From Panax quinquefolius (Eukaryota; Streptophyta; Magnoliopsida; Apiales; Araliaceae): 64,000 nucleotides of DNA. The stretch covers positions 126,552,795 to 126,616,794 of the forward strand of contig CM035168.1 of assembly GCA_020205615.1 (NCBI GenBank), written 5' to 3'. The notes beneath the pieces are model-generated. The model was not told the DNA's origin, ran no database searches, and worked only from the letters and a program-made list of their open reading frames with translations. Both the position numbers and the translations under genes were made by a program. Numbering within the stretch: the first letter of the stretch is position 1; the number at the start of each line of letters is the position of its first letter. Shown piece by piece: positions 1 to 10,832 of the stretch.

Positions 1-1640
1 TAAACAGATTATCATCAATGAACATGTTCGAAATTGATATCAGGAGGAAATCTTTTATTTAATTTTGACAAAAAATAATTGAAAGTATTAAGGTCGTTTT
101 CGATTTGAGGAGTTCATTTCAATCATCAGCTGGTTGAAATTCAATCCGAAACAAAATTTGAATAGTGGGAAACAGTAGAAGGAATCTAGTAAATCTTCCT
201 AATTCATTCTGTAATAACAATATTTTTCATGCATGGATAGTAACAAACCTGCTCGACTAAATACTAAACTTTCCTTTTTATTTATATTTATAATTATATA
301 AAAACAAGGAAAACAACTTGAAATTTATGCAAATTGTAGGTTATAATAAAGCTGGTTCCGTTACTTGGTAAGTTTGAAGCACTTTGCCATCAATTAAAAG
401 ATTGTAGGCTACACTTTACAGTCACCATTTTGTTATTTTGAGACATGAACACGAGTAAGCTTTTTTCAGGGCATGATGGGACCAAAACTTTTGTATGTTT
501 GCTTGATTGATCACATGTCCACATATTATTGGAACAAGTTCAAGCCCACATGCATTGCTCCAATGGTCCTCCGCACATGCATTGCTGATTTTGTGTGTTA
601 AACAAAAAATTTCCAAGCAATTAAAAAATACTCTAAGCCTACACATTACTAACTCAAGAGATCATGGAAACATAGTAACTTAATTCGAAGTATAAATACA
701 AAATGAATGTAAACATAAAAGGATATGCAGTTAACCAACAACAGCCTATCTATGAGAAAAATCCTTTTATTTTAATCTTAAAGATCAATGCAAAGAGGGT
801 CAGCAAATTACAAAAGGAAATATAATGGGGAAACACAAAAAGAAGTTGAAGAATAATATAAATATATCAACAACACGCACAAATACAGAGAGAGTGCATA
901 AGTGCTTGTACGTGTGTGTGACCTTGAAGAACAATTACGAGGTCGTTTGGTAAAATAGTAAAGCTTCCTATCAAATTGATTCTTGATATCACCCAGGTCC
1001 CAACATGGTTTTGAAGTTGACGAGTGAAAATAAAGCTCTTAACACCTTGATATTGTAATTTTCTAACCCTACTAAAGATCCACGATTCATATTATAATAG
1101 AACGAAACAGCTACAACATGACTAAGAGAGAGAGATTCTTGAGGTAATGTTGCTGTGTGTTCTCATATCATATAAGTGGATCCACAGAGGAAGCAGTAGA
1201 CGACAATGTTATCCATTCAAACTGCAACCACTAGAATATTCCAAGGTTAACAAATTCCATTATCCCATTGACTGGATGATGACCCTTACTACTTTCAATA
1301 GACATATGGGTCAACACCCTTCCAAAGGAATGTATAGTCATAAGGACTTCGATCAAATTAATCAGCAGATCAAACCTGCTACCTGATTAAAATAATTTCA
1401 AAATTACAATAGTAAGGTTCCTGTAGGGTAAAAAAAATTTATTTTTGGCACCAATATAACCGATTCCACCGTTAAACATAAACATGACATAGTTAGAAAG
1501 AATCACTAAAGAGGTATAATCTTGCTAATACAAGGTTAGGTCATTACACGTGATGGTCACATCCTAACCATTGGCATACAAATTCAAATGTGAGTTTTAA
1601 TTCTTCCAATTAGAAACCACTGGAAAGTACCAGTAAAAAA
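1..1640. other. Left-edge non-coding stretch
   Basis: AT-rich sequence downstream (on the minus strand) of the last visible exon of the JmjC gene. It is either a long intron or 3' flank. I looked on the minus strand for the exon that should follow the ending in EVEPPFE, which in this family normally begins with a Trp-Glu-Gly-Phe type motif, and did not find it. The short open frames at 422-646 and 1147-1386 have no recognisable domain. No RNA gene was seen. Confidence 0.5.
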
Positions 1641-1668
1641 TTAGAAACTAATGGAAGCAAGAACATAC

Positions 1669-4331
1669 TCAAATGGAGGTTCAACTTCGATAGCAAGAGT
1701 TAGATGTAAGGAGAACCCAGCATTCCCATCAGGGCCATCAATATCAATAGCTGTACATGCCTCATGAGGGAACCCTCTAGGAATATACAAAACATCACCT
1801 TCTCTCAGCAAAACCTGAGTGGACCCATCCACCATCATGCTTCCACCCTCTGAATCATGCAAGCTATCAACAGGTTCATACAAGCGAGGTAGCTGAAGAT
1901 TCGATGGAGGAAAAACCATCCATTTTTTTACTCCAATAAGTTGGCACACAAGCACACAGTGGTCATCATAGTGACGAGCCAATCCCTGAGAATTTGGTGG
2001 CGTTAGATACATATTGACACCTGCTGATGGCTGACCAAAGAGAGATGCTAAACCGTCTGCAATAGAAGCAATACTTTCAAAACGGAACTCCATGCCTCGC
2101 AGAGCAATTGAATAACCCTTTTCGTATGCTTCTTCACATTTCAAAATATCATCAATGTACAGAAAATGAGGATCCTGGGGGAAGCAAGAGTCTGAATGCT
2201 CTGGGAAGAAATGCAGCTCTCTATTTAAATATTGTGTTTTCAGGACCCTGATGTCTTGTTGGTAGATTAACGGACAGCCTAAATGATCTCTCTCTTCTTC
2301 CAGGAAATTAAGGACATCTAGCTCGTCTGAAGAAATAGGTAGAGAAGAAGTACATTTCTTAAGTATTGGAGACAGAAAAGAAGGAAATGCATCTCCAGGC
2401 CTTAGAATTTCTTCAAAAGAACTGAAAACATTAGTTACAGCTTTTGAAGGCCTCCTAATAAGCAAAGGTGATACCTCCCAGTGGTTCAACATAAAATATT
2501 CAAAACTAATCTCGCCTAAATCAAAAATGCTTCTCTTAACCTCCTTGTGATTGGAAGGTTTGGTCAATTGACCCGCATTAACGGAGAGCCTGAATATACT
2601 TTCCACCAGATTATTGGGTCTAATTTTGCTTAGATAATACTGTCTCCCCAGGCTGAATTCCAGAACATTGCCAAGTAACATCTGTTTATGTATTTCTGCC
2701 CATAGACTTTTCAAGTAAATAAGTAAACTTTCAGATATATGCCTGGAGATCTTCTCCAGCTGCTCAATTGTGCAGGTATTAACGAGAGTAACTATAGCAT
2801 GAAGAAGCAAAACCAGATACTCATCTTCCTTGAATCCTATTCCAATACAGGTGGCACTGCCCCTTTCCTCGGTGAATAGAGAAACCATTGCTCCAGAACA
2901 TTTAGGAACCTGATTGAACCGAGAACTAATAGATGTTATGTCAGAATTATATAATCACCACATTTATCTGATTAAGGTGCATTTGGTTCGCGTCAAATCA
3001 ATGTAAAGGCTCCATAATGCAATAAGCTATTACTTGATGTGATATTTATTATGTTTGGTTCGCTTATTATATGTATTATCCCATTACGGGAGTAATGCTA
3101 TTACATCAAATTTTAAGCTTTTCATTACATCCTCCAATTGATATATTGGTCCATTATGTCCTTAATGCAATATGACATAAAAGACAACACAATAATGATT
3201 ACAACTAATTTGACATTTTGACTTATAATTTACTTTATTCATTACATACAATCATATAATTTAGTGAACCAAACACAATTTTAAACATAATGTAATAACA
3301 TTACAATTACTACACAAATACCAACAACCAACCAAATAAATATGTTGTAATAACTTATTACCATTACATTACAACTCTATTGCGTTATGTAGACTATTGC
3401 ATTACCTCAAATTTTTATTCGGTGAACCAAACCCCACTGAAATGTTACTTAGCAAATTCAAAATGAACTTACACAGGATTAAGGGGACTGCAAATTAAAA
3501 TAACAATCATGAGGACAGTTAGCATGCAAAAAGGGAATTATTCAGCTTCAACCAAAACTTTGGGAATTTTCTAGAGTGTTCATCACTTTATTCCTCGTCA
3601 ACCTACTGATCTTATTCCTTTAGCAATGATAACATTTTGAAGGAACAACCAAACCCTAAACACAAAAATAAATTTAGAAGAACACTGTATATGCTCAATC
3701 TACACTGAGATTCACTAAAAAAATCTGGAGGGAAGCAATTAAAAAGGAAGAAGAGTAAAAGAAGCTCACATGAGATTTTCAAGGGCAGAAAATAGGAGCA
3801 GCCGCTGTCGGCCAATGGACGTAGTGGACAAATCAAGAACAGCATTACAGGCAGCCAATGCTACAGTCTTCTTCTCGGAAATCCCCACCACAGTGATCAA
3901 ACCCTTGACGATTTCATCATCTAAAGAAATTTGCTCATTCATCTCCAACGAATACAGAGAAGCTGCCCCCATAATCTCTAAGCTACTGGTTACAATTTCA
4001 GCATATCTGTGACCACATACCTTGAAACATTAGCTAAATTATACGTGTATATATATATATAGGGAGAGAGAATTACTTACTTGGAATGGAGTAGGAGTGG
4101 AAATAAGGAGAGGAAGGGATTGGGGGTTTTGGAAAGGAGAGAGAGGGAAAGTCGGCGTAAGGATTGGTTGAGTATTGGAGTTGATTCGGGATTATGATGA
4201 TGTTTAGAAAGGGCTGCCAGCATCAGAGCGAAAAGGCTGCCCGCCTTTGCACTGGCGTGGCCGGAAATTGAAGACGACGATGATGACTTCTTCTTCCGTT
4301 TCCTTTTCATGCCTTCCTCCTGTTTGTTCAT
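1669..4331 (-). CDS. JmjC-domain ribosomal oxygenase (NO66/MINA53-like), 3' partial
   Basis: Fe(II)/2-oxoglutarate oxygenase of the nucleolar NO66/MINA53 class, which hydroxylates histidines of ribosomal proteins. Three minus-strand exons can be joined in frame: 4331-4081, 4006-3770 and 2925-1669 (donors GTAAGT and GTGAGC), giving at least 581 residues. The start has a basic KRKRKKK-type tract, fitting nuclear or nucleolar targeting. A helical leader of about 330 residues precedes the JmjC core. The core has the motif HYDDH (iron His codon 1971-1973, Asp codon 1965-1967) and a distal iron His in PRGFPHEA (codon 1764-1766), so the iron triad is intact. The TPPNSQGLARHYD stretch is typical of the family. 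A GTATGT donor follows EVEPPFE at 1668, so at least one more exon, carrying the winged-helix end, lies beyond the left edge or behind an intron of over 1.6 kb. The acceptor at 2926 has a weak pyrimidine tract. Family assignment is firm; substrate is inferred. Confidence 0.88.
2977..3437. mobile_element. MITE-like inverted-repeat element in JmjC intron 2
   Basis: About 460 bp bounded by inverted ends: GTGCATTTGGTTCGC at the left and, on the opposite strand at the right, GTGGGGTTTGGTTCACC. The inside is very AT-rich, with repeated short words (ATGCAATA, TTTGGTT) in both orientations. It has no coding capacity. I could not define a target duplication, so the superfamily is open. Confidence 0.55.
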
Positions 4332-5471
4332 TTTCCCTCTCTCGAGTCGTTTACGCTAGAATTATGTATTATAAAGGAGTAATGGAGATTGGAGCGAATG
4401 CTCTATTGGAATTCATGTTAAGTAAATTAATTGTTATAAAAAATAGTATAAGATAATTTTTACATTTATTACAAATGTCTACGTGAATGATCATTTAGGT
4501 GAATAAAAATTATATTATTTTTTTTGAGAAAACATGTAATAAGTGTGATTTTCTTATAATTTTTATTAATTTATAAATTTCACAATTATAATTTGATATA
4601 AATTTATGACAAATATAACATGACTCTAAATTTTATTGGTTGTTAGAATATGTCATTTTTATTTATTGCTAATATAATGACATGATGTTTTTGAATTCAT
4701 GATTATAATTTTATTATCAAATTATTACGAATGAAGAGAGTTTTTGTAAATTTATAAATTAAAGGGTCTCATTTTGTAAATTTAAACATATTAAATATGT
4801 ATTTTTATATTATCATTTAGGCTTGTTTCAAAAAGTACAAATAAATAACCCAAAAATGATTATTATATTAAAATAAACAAAAGGTGCTGAAATATGCAAT
4901 TTGATTGAAGGATACTGTCCACCCGATCTCCTATGATTTTATGATATATATATATATATATATATTTCAATATTTATTTATGAATAATTGCTTCTGGTCA
5001 ACTGCCTTATGATCGACTTTGTGTAGTGGTTGCTAAAAAGAGAGATACGGCACCAACAAACAAATTTAATAAGACAGCTACTTGCTCACCCTATCAATAT
5101 TTAAATTTTTACCCAATTTTTTTCTCTCATCTACATGTGTATTCAAGACTTTGATTAAGGGTGATCATTCTTATAATTAAAGATAATTAAAAAAATTACA
5201 GATAAAATAATAATAATAAATATAATTCAGTAAATATAAATTTCATCAAAAATTATTATAAATTATTTTTTGAAGCCTAATTTCTTGATTTTTTTTTACA
5301 ATCGCCTCATTTTCCAGTTTATCAAATATATATTTTTAATGTAAGGCTGATTCTTGACTATAATCGGACGATTACATTTACTAATCTCAAGATTTGTACA
5401 AGTCATAGTACAGTACAAGTCAGGTCACCTTATTTTTTATCCTCGCGGTTAATTTATTTTTGAAAAAGTCT
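4332..5471. other. Intergenic, AT-rich
   Basis: Divergent intergenic space between the JmjC gene (leftward) and the WRKY gene (rightward), so it should include the JmjC promoter next to 4331. It holds an (AT)n tract near 4945-4965. No gene, RNA or further element is recognised. Confidence 0.5.
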
Positions 5472-5790
5472 AGGGCGATCGTGGAGTAGCGACCGGAATA
5501 ACGACCGGTTCAATTTTATTTTTATTTTTTTTAAATGTCTCCTAAATAATTTATAAAAATTATTAGAACTATAATTTTTACAGAATAAAATGATTTGGAT
5601 GTCATTTGGATACATGTAAAAAGTATGCCTGTACAGTCTGCAAAGACATATTTTTTACATGTATCCAAATGACATCCAAATTACTTTATTCTGTAAAAAT
5701 TTCAGTTCCAATAAATCTTATAAATTATTTGAGAGACATTTAAAAAAAAAATAAAAAATTTGGACCGGTCGCTACCCCACGGTCGCCCCA
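5472..5790. mobile_element. Hairpin MITE with long terminal inverted repeats
   Basis: About 320 bp that folds back on itself almost completely. The ends read GGGCGATCGTGGAGTAGCG (left) and the near-complement CGCTACCCCACGGTCGCCC (right). Inner arms at 5592-5620 and 5652-5681 pair almost perfectly around a loop near 5636. There is no open frame. The structure is that of a fold-back MITE; no clear target duplication was found. Confidence 0.7.
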
Positions 5791-7603
5791 AAATTACTCT
5801 TTATTTTTCTCTTATTTCTCATTCTAACATCTGTGTAATTTTATTTTTATTTTTTGTCATCCGCAATTTTATTTGTTACATTTTTTGTAATTTCATTTTA
5901 AAAGTAACATATAAATTTTATTAAATATTATAATTGAGTTGATTAATTATTGTGGTAGTTAAGATTGAATCAATAAAACTATCAGGTCTATATATAGTCA
6001 AATTGTTGTCAAAGACGTTATTTTTTGAGTGGTGATATTTATTTATTTATTAGTTTTTTGTGATATTTTTATTCTAATTCATAATATATATATATATATA
6101 TATATGCAGATTACTGGTATTATAATTGAGTTGATTAATATCACACTCAAAAGATTGCTTATACATTGAAAGGATATTAGTTAGGAAACTACTTTTTTAC
6201 CAAGGTTTCTAATATCACTTTTTTTTCCTTAATTTTTTTTTTTTTGCAAATTTAATATACTCGTACACCCCACCTTAATATGTCAAGACTCGAACTCCAA
6301 TTTCATGATTACCAATGAGTTGACCAAAAGACTTTGACTCTATCTAGACTCGAAAAACAGGCCGGATTAATCTAAACAGACCGAGCCAAAACGACTCAGA
6401 TTTTGGTGGACTATAAAAGTGAATCCCGAAACCCGCTTTTTGATTGGCGAGTCTAAACTGATTAATGATCAAATTTTGACACATTTCTGGATTGTTCTAG
6501 TTCAAACGATCCAGACCATTTGCGGATCGGATCAAAACGGCTAAGATTTTAATGGACTGAACACAATAAAACTCAAGGTTTGCTTTTTGACGAACAGATC
6601 GAATTAACGCGCAGACTTAAGCCAATTTTACTAGATTTAATTCAATTGCTCTTTATCTTTTCTTTTCTTTCCTTTGTTTTGTATGCGTAAATCATTAAAC
6701 AACATTATTTATATCTTCAAATATTTTGTAACGTTGACAATTATTAGGAATAAAATAAAATTTATTTGTAACATTCATACAAATGGAAAACATATTAATA
6801 ACATGAAAAAATGAGTCAAGTCCTACTTGCCTATCTACTAGTTTGATTGAACATTGTGTCCATAATACCGACTCCTTACAACCGAGTTTTCAGCAAAGTC
6901 AACGACCACTAATTACTAGCATCATCAAACAACTCACACCCATTATTCTAAAGTCAAATTTAATTATGAGATTCAAAGTTCTATTTTCACACAACTCACA
7001 CCCATTAAAATGATCATACTAACACAATTCCACCTCTCTATTAATACTAATTTAAAATTAGTATGAGAATTGTTATTAGAAAATATTACTACTACCTACC
7101 TATTATTTTGTACCTTTTGCATAAATACAATTATATATAACATACCATTCATTTTATATTATGATTTTTAGGTTCACATAATACTATCATTTAATTATTA
7201 CTATGTACATTTAAAGTCAATTCTTTAAATATGTTAGAAAAAAATATTTTAAAAAAAAAATATGTCATGTTAAAAATGTATTTTTTTTAATTTTAAAACT
7301 TAAGGAACAAAAAAAAAGTCCCTTGAAAAATATTAAAACCATTTTAAAAATAATTTTAAATTATTTGGTTGAACATTAATTTGTTAGACAAAGTTGAATA
7401 AATTTAGATATTTAAAAGAGGATAATAAAACGTGCAATTTATAATGTAGACTTAATTTAAAAATATTTAAGTTGCCATAATCAAGAATGGGAATAATAAT
7501 AAATGATAAATCAAATAAATCTTTAAAATAATAAAAAGAAAAAAGAAAAAGTCATAGCAATAAGGCAATGTGGAATCCAGCTGGACCCCACACGTCCAAC
7601 CTT
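5791..7603. other. Intergenic, AT-rich
   Basis: No gene seen. It contains an (AT)n tract near 6087-6105 and a diverged tandem duplication (about 6360-6480 and 6500-6620, sharing a word of the form AAAACGrCTnAGATTTT). It ends in the WRKY gene promoter region. Confidence 0.45.
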
Positions 7604-7609
7604 TTGACT
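7604..7609 (+). promoter_or_regulatory. W-box (TTGACT) upstream of the WRKY gene
   Basis: TTGACT lies about 225 bp upstream of the chosen ATG, just after an ACGT core (CACACGTCC). W-boxes in WRKY promoters commonly mediate auto- or cross-regulation. One site is weak evidence, and the transcription start is unknown. Confidence 0.35.
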
Positions 7610-7830
7610 TTTTCAGGAGCGTCTATTTGTTATTTATCGGAGACTCGAATATTGAGAAAGTTTAAATCAATCTCAACCGTTGGATAAAAGTAAACAAGTT
7701 TGAATTTACAGTTCGCATCTTCCTTTTCTCTTCTCTCTCTACTTTCTTCTTCTCCAAACGCCTTATAATAAGTAACTTCCCCATGTTTAATTCTTCCCAA
7801 ACCTCTCTCTATATCCCTATCAGAGCTCTA

Positions 7831-9173
7831 ATGGCGGTTGACCTTGTAAGCTTTCAGAAGATGGAAAGGCATATTGGGATTCATGAATCAGCAGGCTCAC
7901 CTGAAATGAAGACCATAGAAGAACAGCTTCTTCGCATATTACAATCTCATCAACAAATTCAATTCGATTGCAAAGACTTGACTGTTCCCGATTCTAAACA
8001 AGCAGTGAATCGGACTGGTCACGCTCGGTTCCGCCGTGGTCCATCGGATCCGTCTTCTTCTACTTCGCAATCGGAGCTAGTTAAACCGGTTCAGGTGAAA
8101 GCAAACCCTAGCGAGTCAAAATCTCTCTCTGAAGAATGCAAAAGCACTAATACTCCGATGTCATCCGGTAGCTCATCGATCACCGGAGAAGAAGGCACCG
8201 TTTCGAATGGTAAGCAAGGATTATTAACTACCGTAGTGACTCCGGCGCCGCGGACTTTTTCGTCTGGCAAACCGCCTCTTCCGTCATCTCACCGGAAAAG
8301 ATTCCGTGATCTAGAACTCTCCCACGGAATTTCCGGCAAACAGTCCATCTCACGCGGTTGCCACTGTTGCAAGAGAAGGTACTAGATTTGCTTATCGTTT
8401 AGTTAAATTCTTGTTGAGATCTAGCGGGAGTATTTCTTGTTAAATCCTTGTTAATTTAGTTAACTATTCGTACAAAGATGATCAATATTTTATTTTTTTT
8501 AGATCCAGTATTATTGCTATAATAATCGTATTTCTGTAATTAACAAGGTTAAAAATATTAGTCGTTTGACACTAAATTTTCCAAAACTATCAAAATTTAT
8601 TATCAGATTCTTAAGCAGTAAGCAGTTTAATTATCAGAATATCAATTGATGAACTTGTGATATAATTGATGAATTGGTGCTTGATAAAGCAATCAAATTG
8701 AATTGCTGAATTAAATCTCTTATATTTTTCGTTATACCGCAGGAAAATAGTTAAAAGGGTGATTCAAAGGGTAACAACAAAAGAGTCATCATCTTCATCC
8801 AAAGTAGGTGCAGATGATATACCAGCGGATGAGTACTCATGGAAAAAGTATGATCAAAAGTTAATCCCGGGCACTCTTTTCCCACGGTAATTATTCTATT
8901 TTATCATTACAAATGCAATAAAAGTCGATTTTAGTAGTAATTTTTTTTCAGCGCTAATTTATGGCGGGTTGCACTTGCAGGGGATATTACAAATGCAATA
9001 GCATAAAGGGGTGCCCGGCGAGGAAGAAGGTGGAGAGGGCTCGCAATGATCCGACGGCGTTAATCGTGACATATGAAGGAGATCACCGTCACCATCATTC
9101 TCACCGTTGGATGAAGCCGGAGATGACTTTAACTAGATTTAATGGCGTTGGTATGCTAGTGGAGTCAAAGTAG
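7831..9173 (+). CDS. Group IId WRKY transcription factor with variant heptad WKKYDQK
   Basis: Plant nuclear transcription factor. Three exons (7831-8378, 8743-8886, 8981-9173) give 294 residues. The second of two in-frame ATGs was chosen because MAVDLVSF matches the family start; the upstream ATG at 7783 adds 16 atypical residues. The group IId HARF motif [11 protein letters not shown] is at residues 61-71. The basic segment [14 protein letters not shown] leads into DIPADEYSW, as in WRKY11/15/21/39/74 relatives. The zinc-finger ligands C-X5-C and H-X-H (ending DHRHHH) are intact. The second intron falls at the conserved PR/GYYK position. The DNA-contacting heptad, residues 216-222, is WKKYDQK instead of WRKYGQK, and the next residues are LIPGTLF where PIKGSPY is usual. 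The hydrophobic FKxVxSLL part of the calmodulin-binding motif before HARF is missing. W-box binding is therefore doubtful. The splice sites and open frame argue against simple decay. Confidence 0.9.
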
Positions 9174-10462
9174 GAGAGAGATGGAGATGGGATCAGATAC
9201 TTCGCCAAAACGTATCTCTCCGAGGGCCAGATTAAAAAGTCAGACTTTGAGTTGAATTGATTTAATGTTGCTGAAAGAGGAAGAAGGAGAATGCACTACG
9301 TGTAGAACCCACATGAGTGTGAAATAGACCATCTAATATAGGTTGGGCGATGGTCATGGGATTGGATGTATATTGATTTTTTGATTTAATTAATTAAAAT
9401 AGTAAAAGTACTGTTACAGAAAAGAAAAAAAGAGCAAACAAATTTTATTTTGAAATATACATTGAGACATGGTAAAAAATGGTTTTGAATAGTGTTTAAT
9501 TTTAATAATATGGTTATGGGTCAAATTAAAAACAAAAATCAGATACCAATTTTAAATATAGGTTATAACACTTGCAAAGTTCAAATCATGATATTGACTT
9601 TAATAGAGTTTGATAAAATTAAGTAATTAAAATTTGAATGATTATTATATATTATCATGAGTGAAATAACATTTGAAAATATAAAATATTTGAATAATTT
9701 TTAAAATTAAAATTTTTAATTATAAATTAATTTTTTAAAAATAATTAATAATCTTAAAATTTAAAATTTAAAATTAAGGGATTAAATTTTTCATAACTTA
9801 AATAATTTAAATCCCCCTTCCGACCCCCGAACCCCCGAACCCGTAAACAAGTTATGAATATGTAAGTACGTAGATGAATTGGGGTTACGGAATCAATATT
9901 TCATTGACTTTTTAGATATTCTATGTGGTATAAATTAATTTAAGATGTGGTTTTGTTTGCAAAAAGTCAAATTGGTTGATGGATTGGTGGTGGTGGTGGT
10001 GGTGGTACCGTACGTAATTATGGAGTATTAGGAGGAGCAGTGGACCACACAAACCCTGTTGATTACACTACTTTACTTGATAGTTTTTTCTTGATGGCAA
10101 CAGATACAGGCGAGTGGCGGAGTGGGGCTCAATTCCAGCTACTACGTCTGCTTTTGGTGGGTGGAGAAATTAATTAGTGAGTAGTAGTATTTTACTTATT
10201 ATAATTACATGATGATGATGATCCAAACCACGTTGTTTACTATGAAGAATTTAATTTAATAGTAATAGTAATAAAAAAGTAAGTACATTCCAGAAAAACA
10301 CATATGTTATATTTGGGCTTTAATTACGAGTTTTGAGTTCAGATCATTGAGTACTGTTATGTTATATTATGTAACTTGTGCGTTTTAATTACTAACACCA
10401 TGTTATTATGATTATGCTTCTGAGTAGAGAGAGCATCAATGAGACTGTGTGTGTGACTGAAA

Positions 10463-10497
10463 AAGGAAGGAAGGAAGGAAGGAAGGAAGGAAGGAAG
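10463..10497. repeat. (GGAA)n microsatellite
   Basis: About eight uninterrupted GGAA units, following a short GT-rich stretch. Confidence 0.95.
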
Positions 10498-10807
10498 ATT
10501 ACTTTATTTTATATATATATCCGGTGAAACTACTCAAATTCTATCGACTATAATCTAATCTAAATGAATTCTAGCAAAAGATGAGCGATATGATTATACA
10601 TACATAATTAAATAGATATATGTAGTTGGAGTAGCAAACATGATAAGATCGATCAGATGGTGGCCCGAGGGAGAAGGTTGGAATTGCAAATGGGACTCAC
10701 ACAGCACATGTCTGCCTGCATATATATATAGGTAGCACGGTTGATGGAGCAAATGAGAAAAAAGCTGCGTACGTGGTTGCACCCGCGCGCTACCTTTTAA
10801 CACTAAG

Positions 10808-10832
10808 CCAGCCAGCCAGCCAGCCAGCCAGC
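10808..10832. repeat. (CCAG)n microsatellite
   Basis: About six CCAG/GCCA units. On the minus strand it gives a spurious Trp-Leu-Ala-Gly open frame. Confidence 0.95.

Noticed and set aside
422..646. 74-codon minus-strand frame as a possible last JmjC exon
   Set aside because: No similarity to the expected C-terminal winged-helix region, and no acceptor in the right phase was found.
7783..7830. Upstream ATG adding 16 residues to the WRKY protein
   Set aside because: The added residues do not fit the family, and MAVDLVSF at 7831 matches the usual start.
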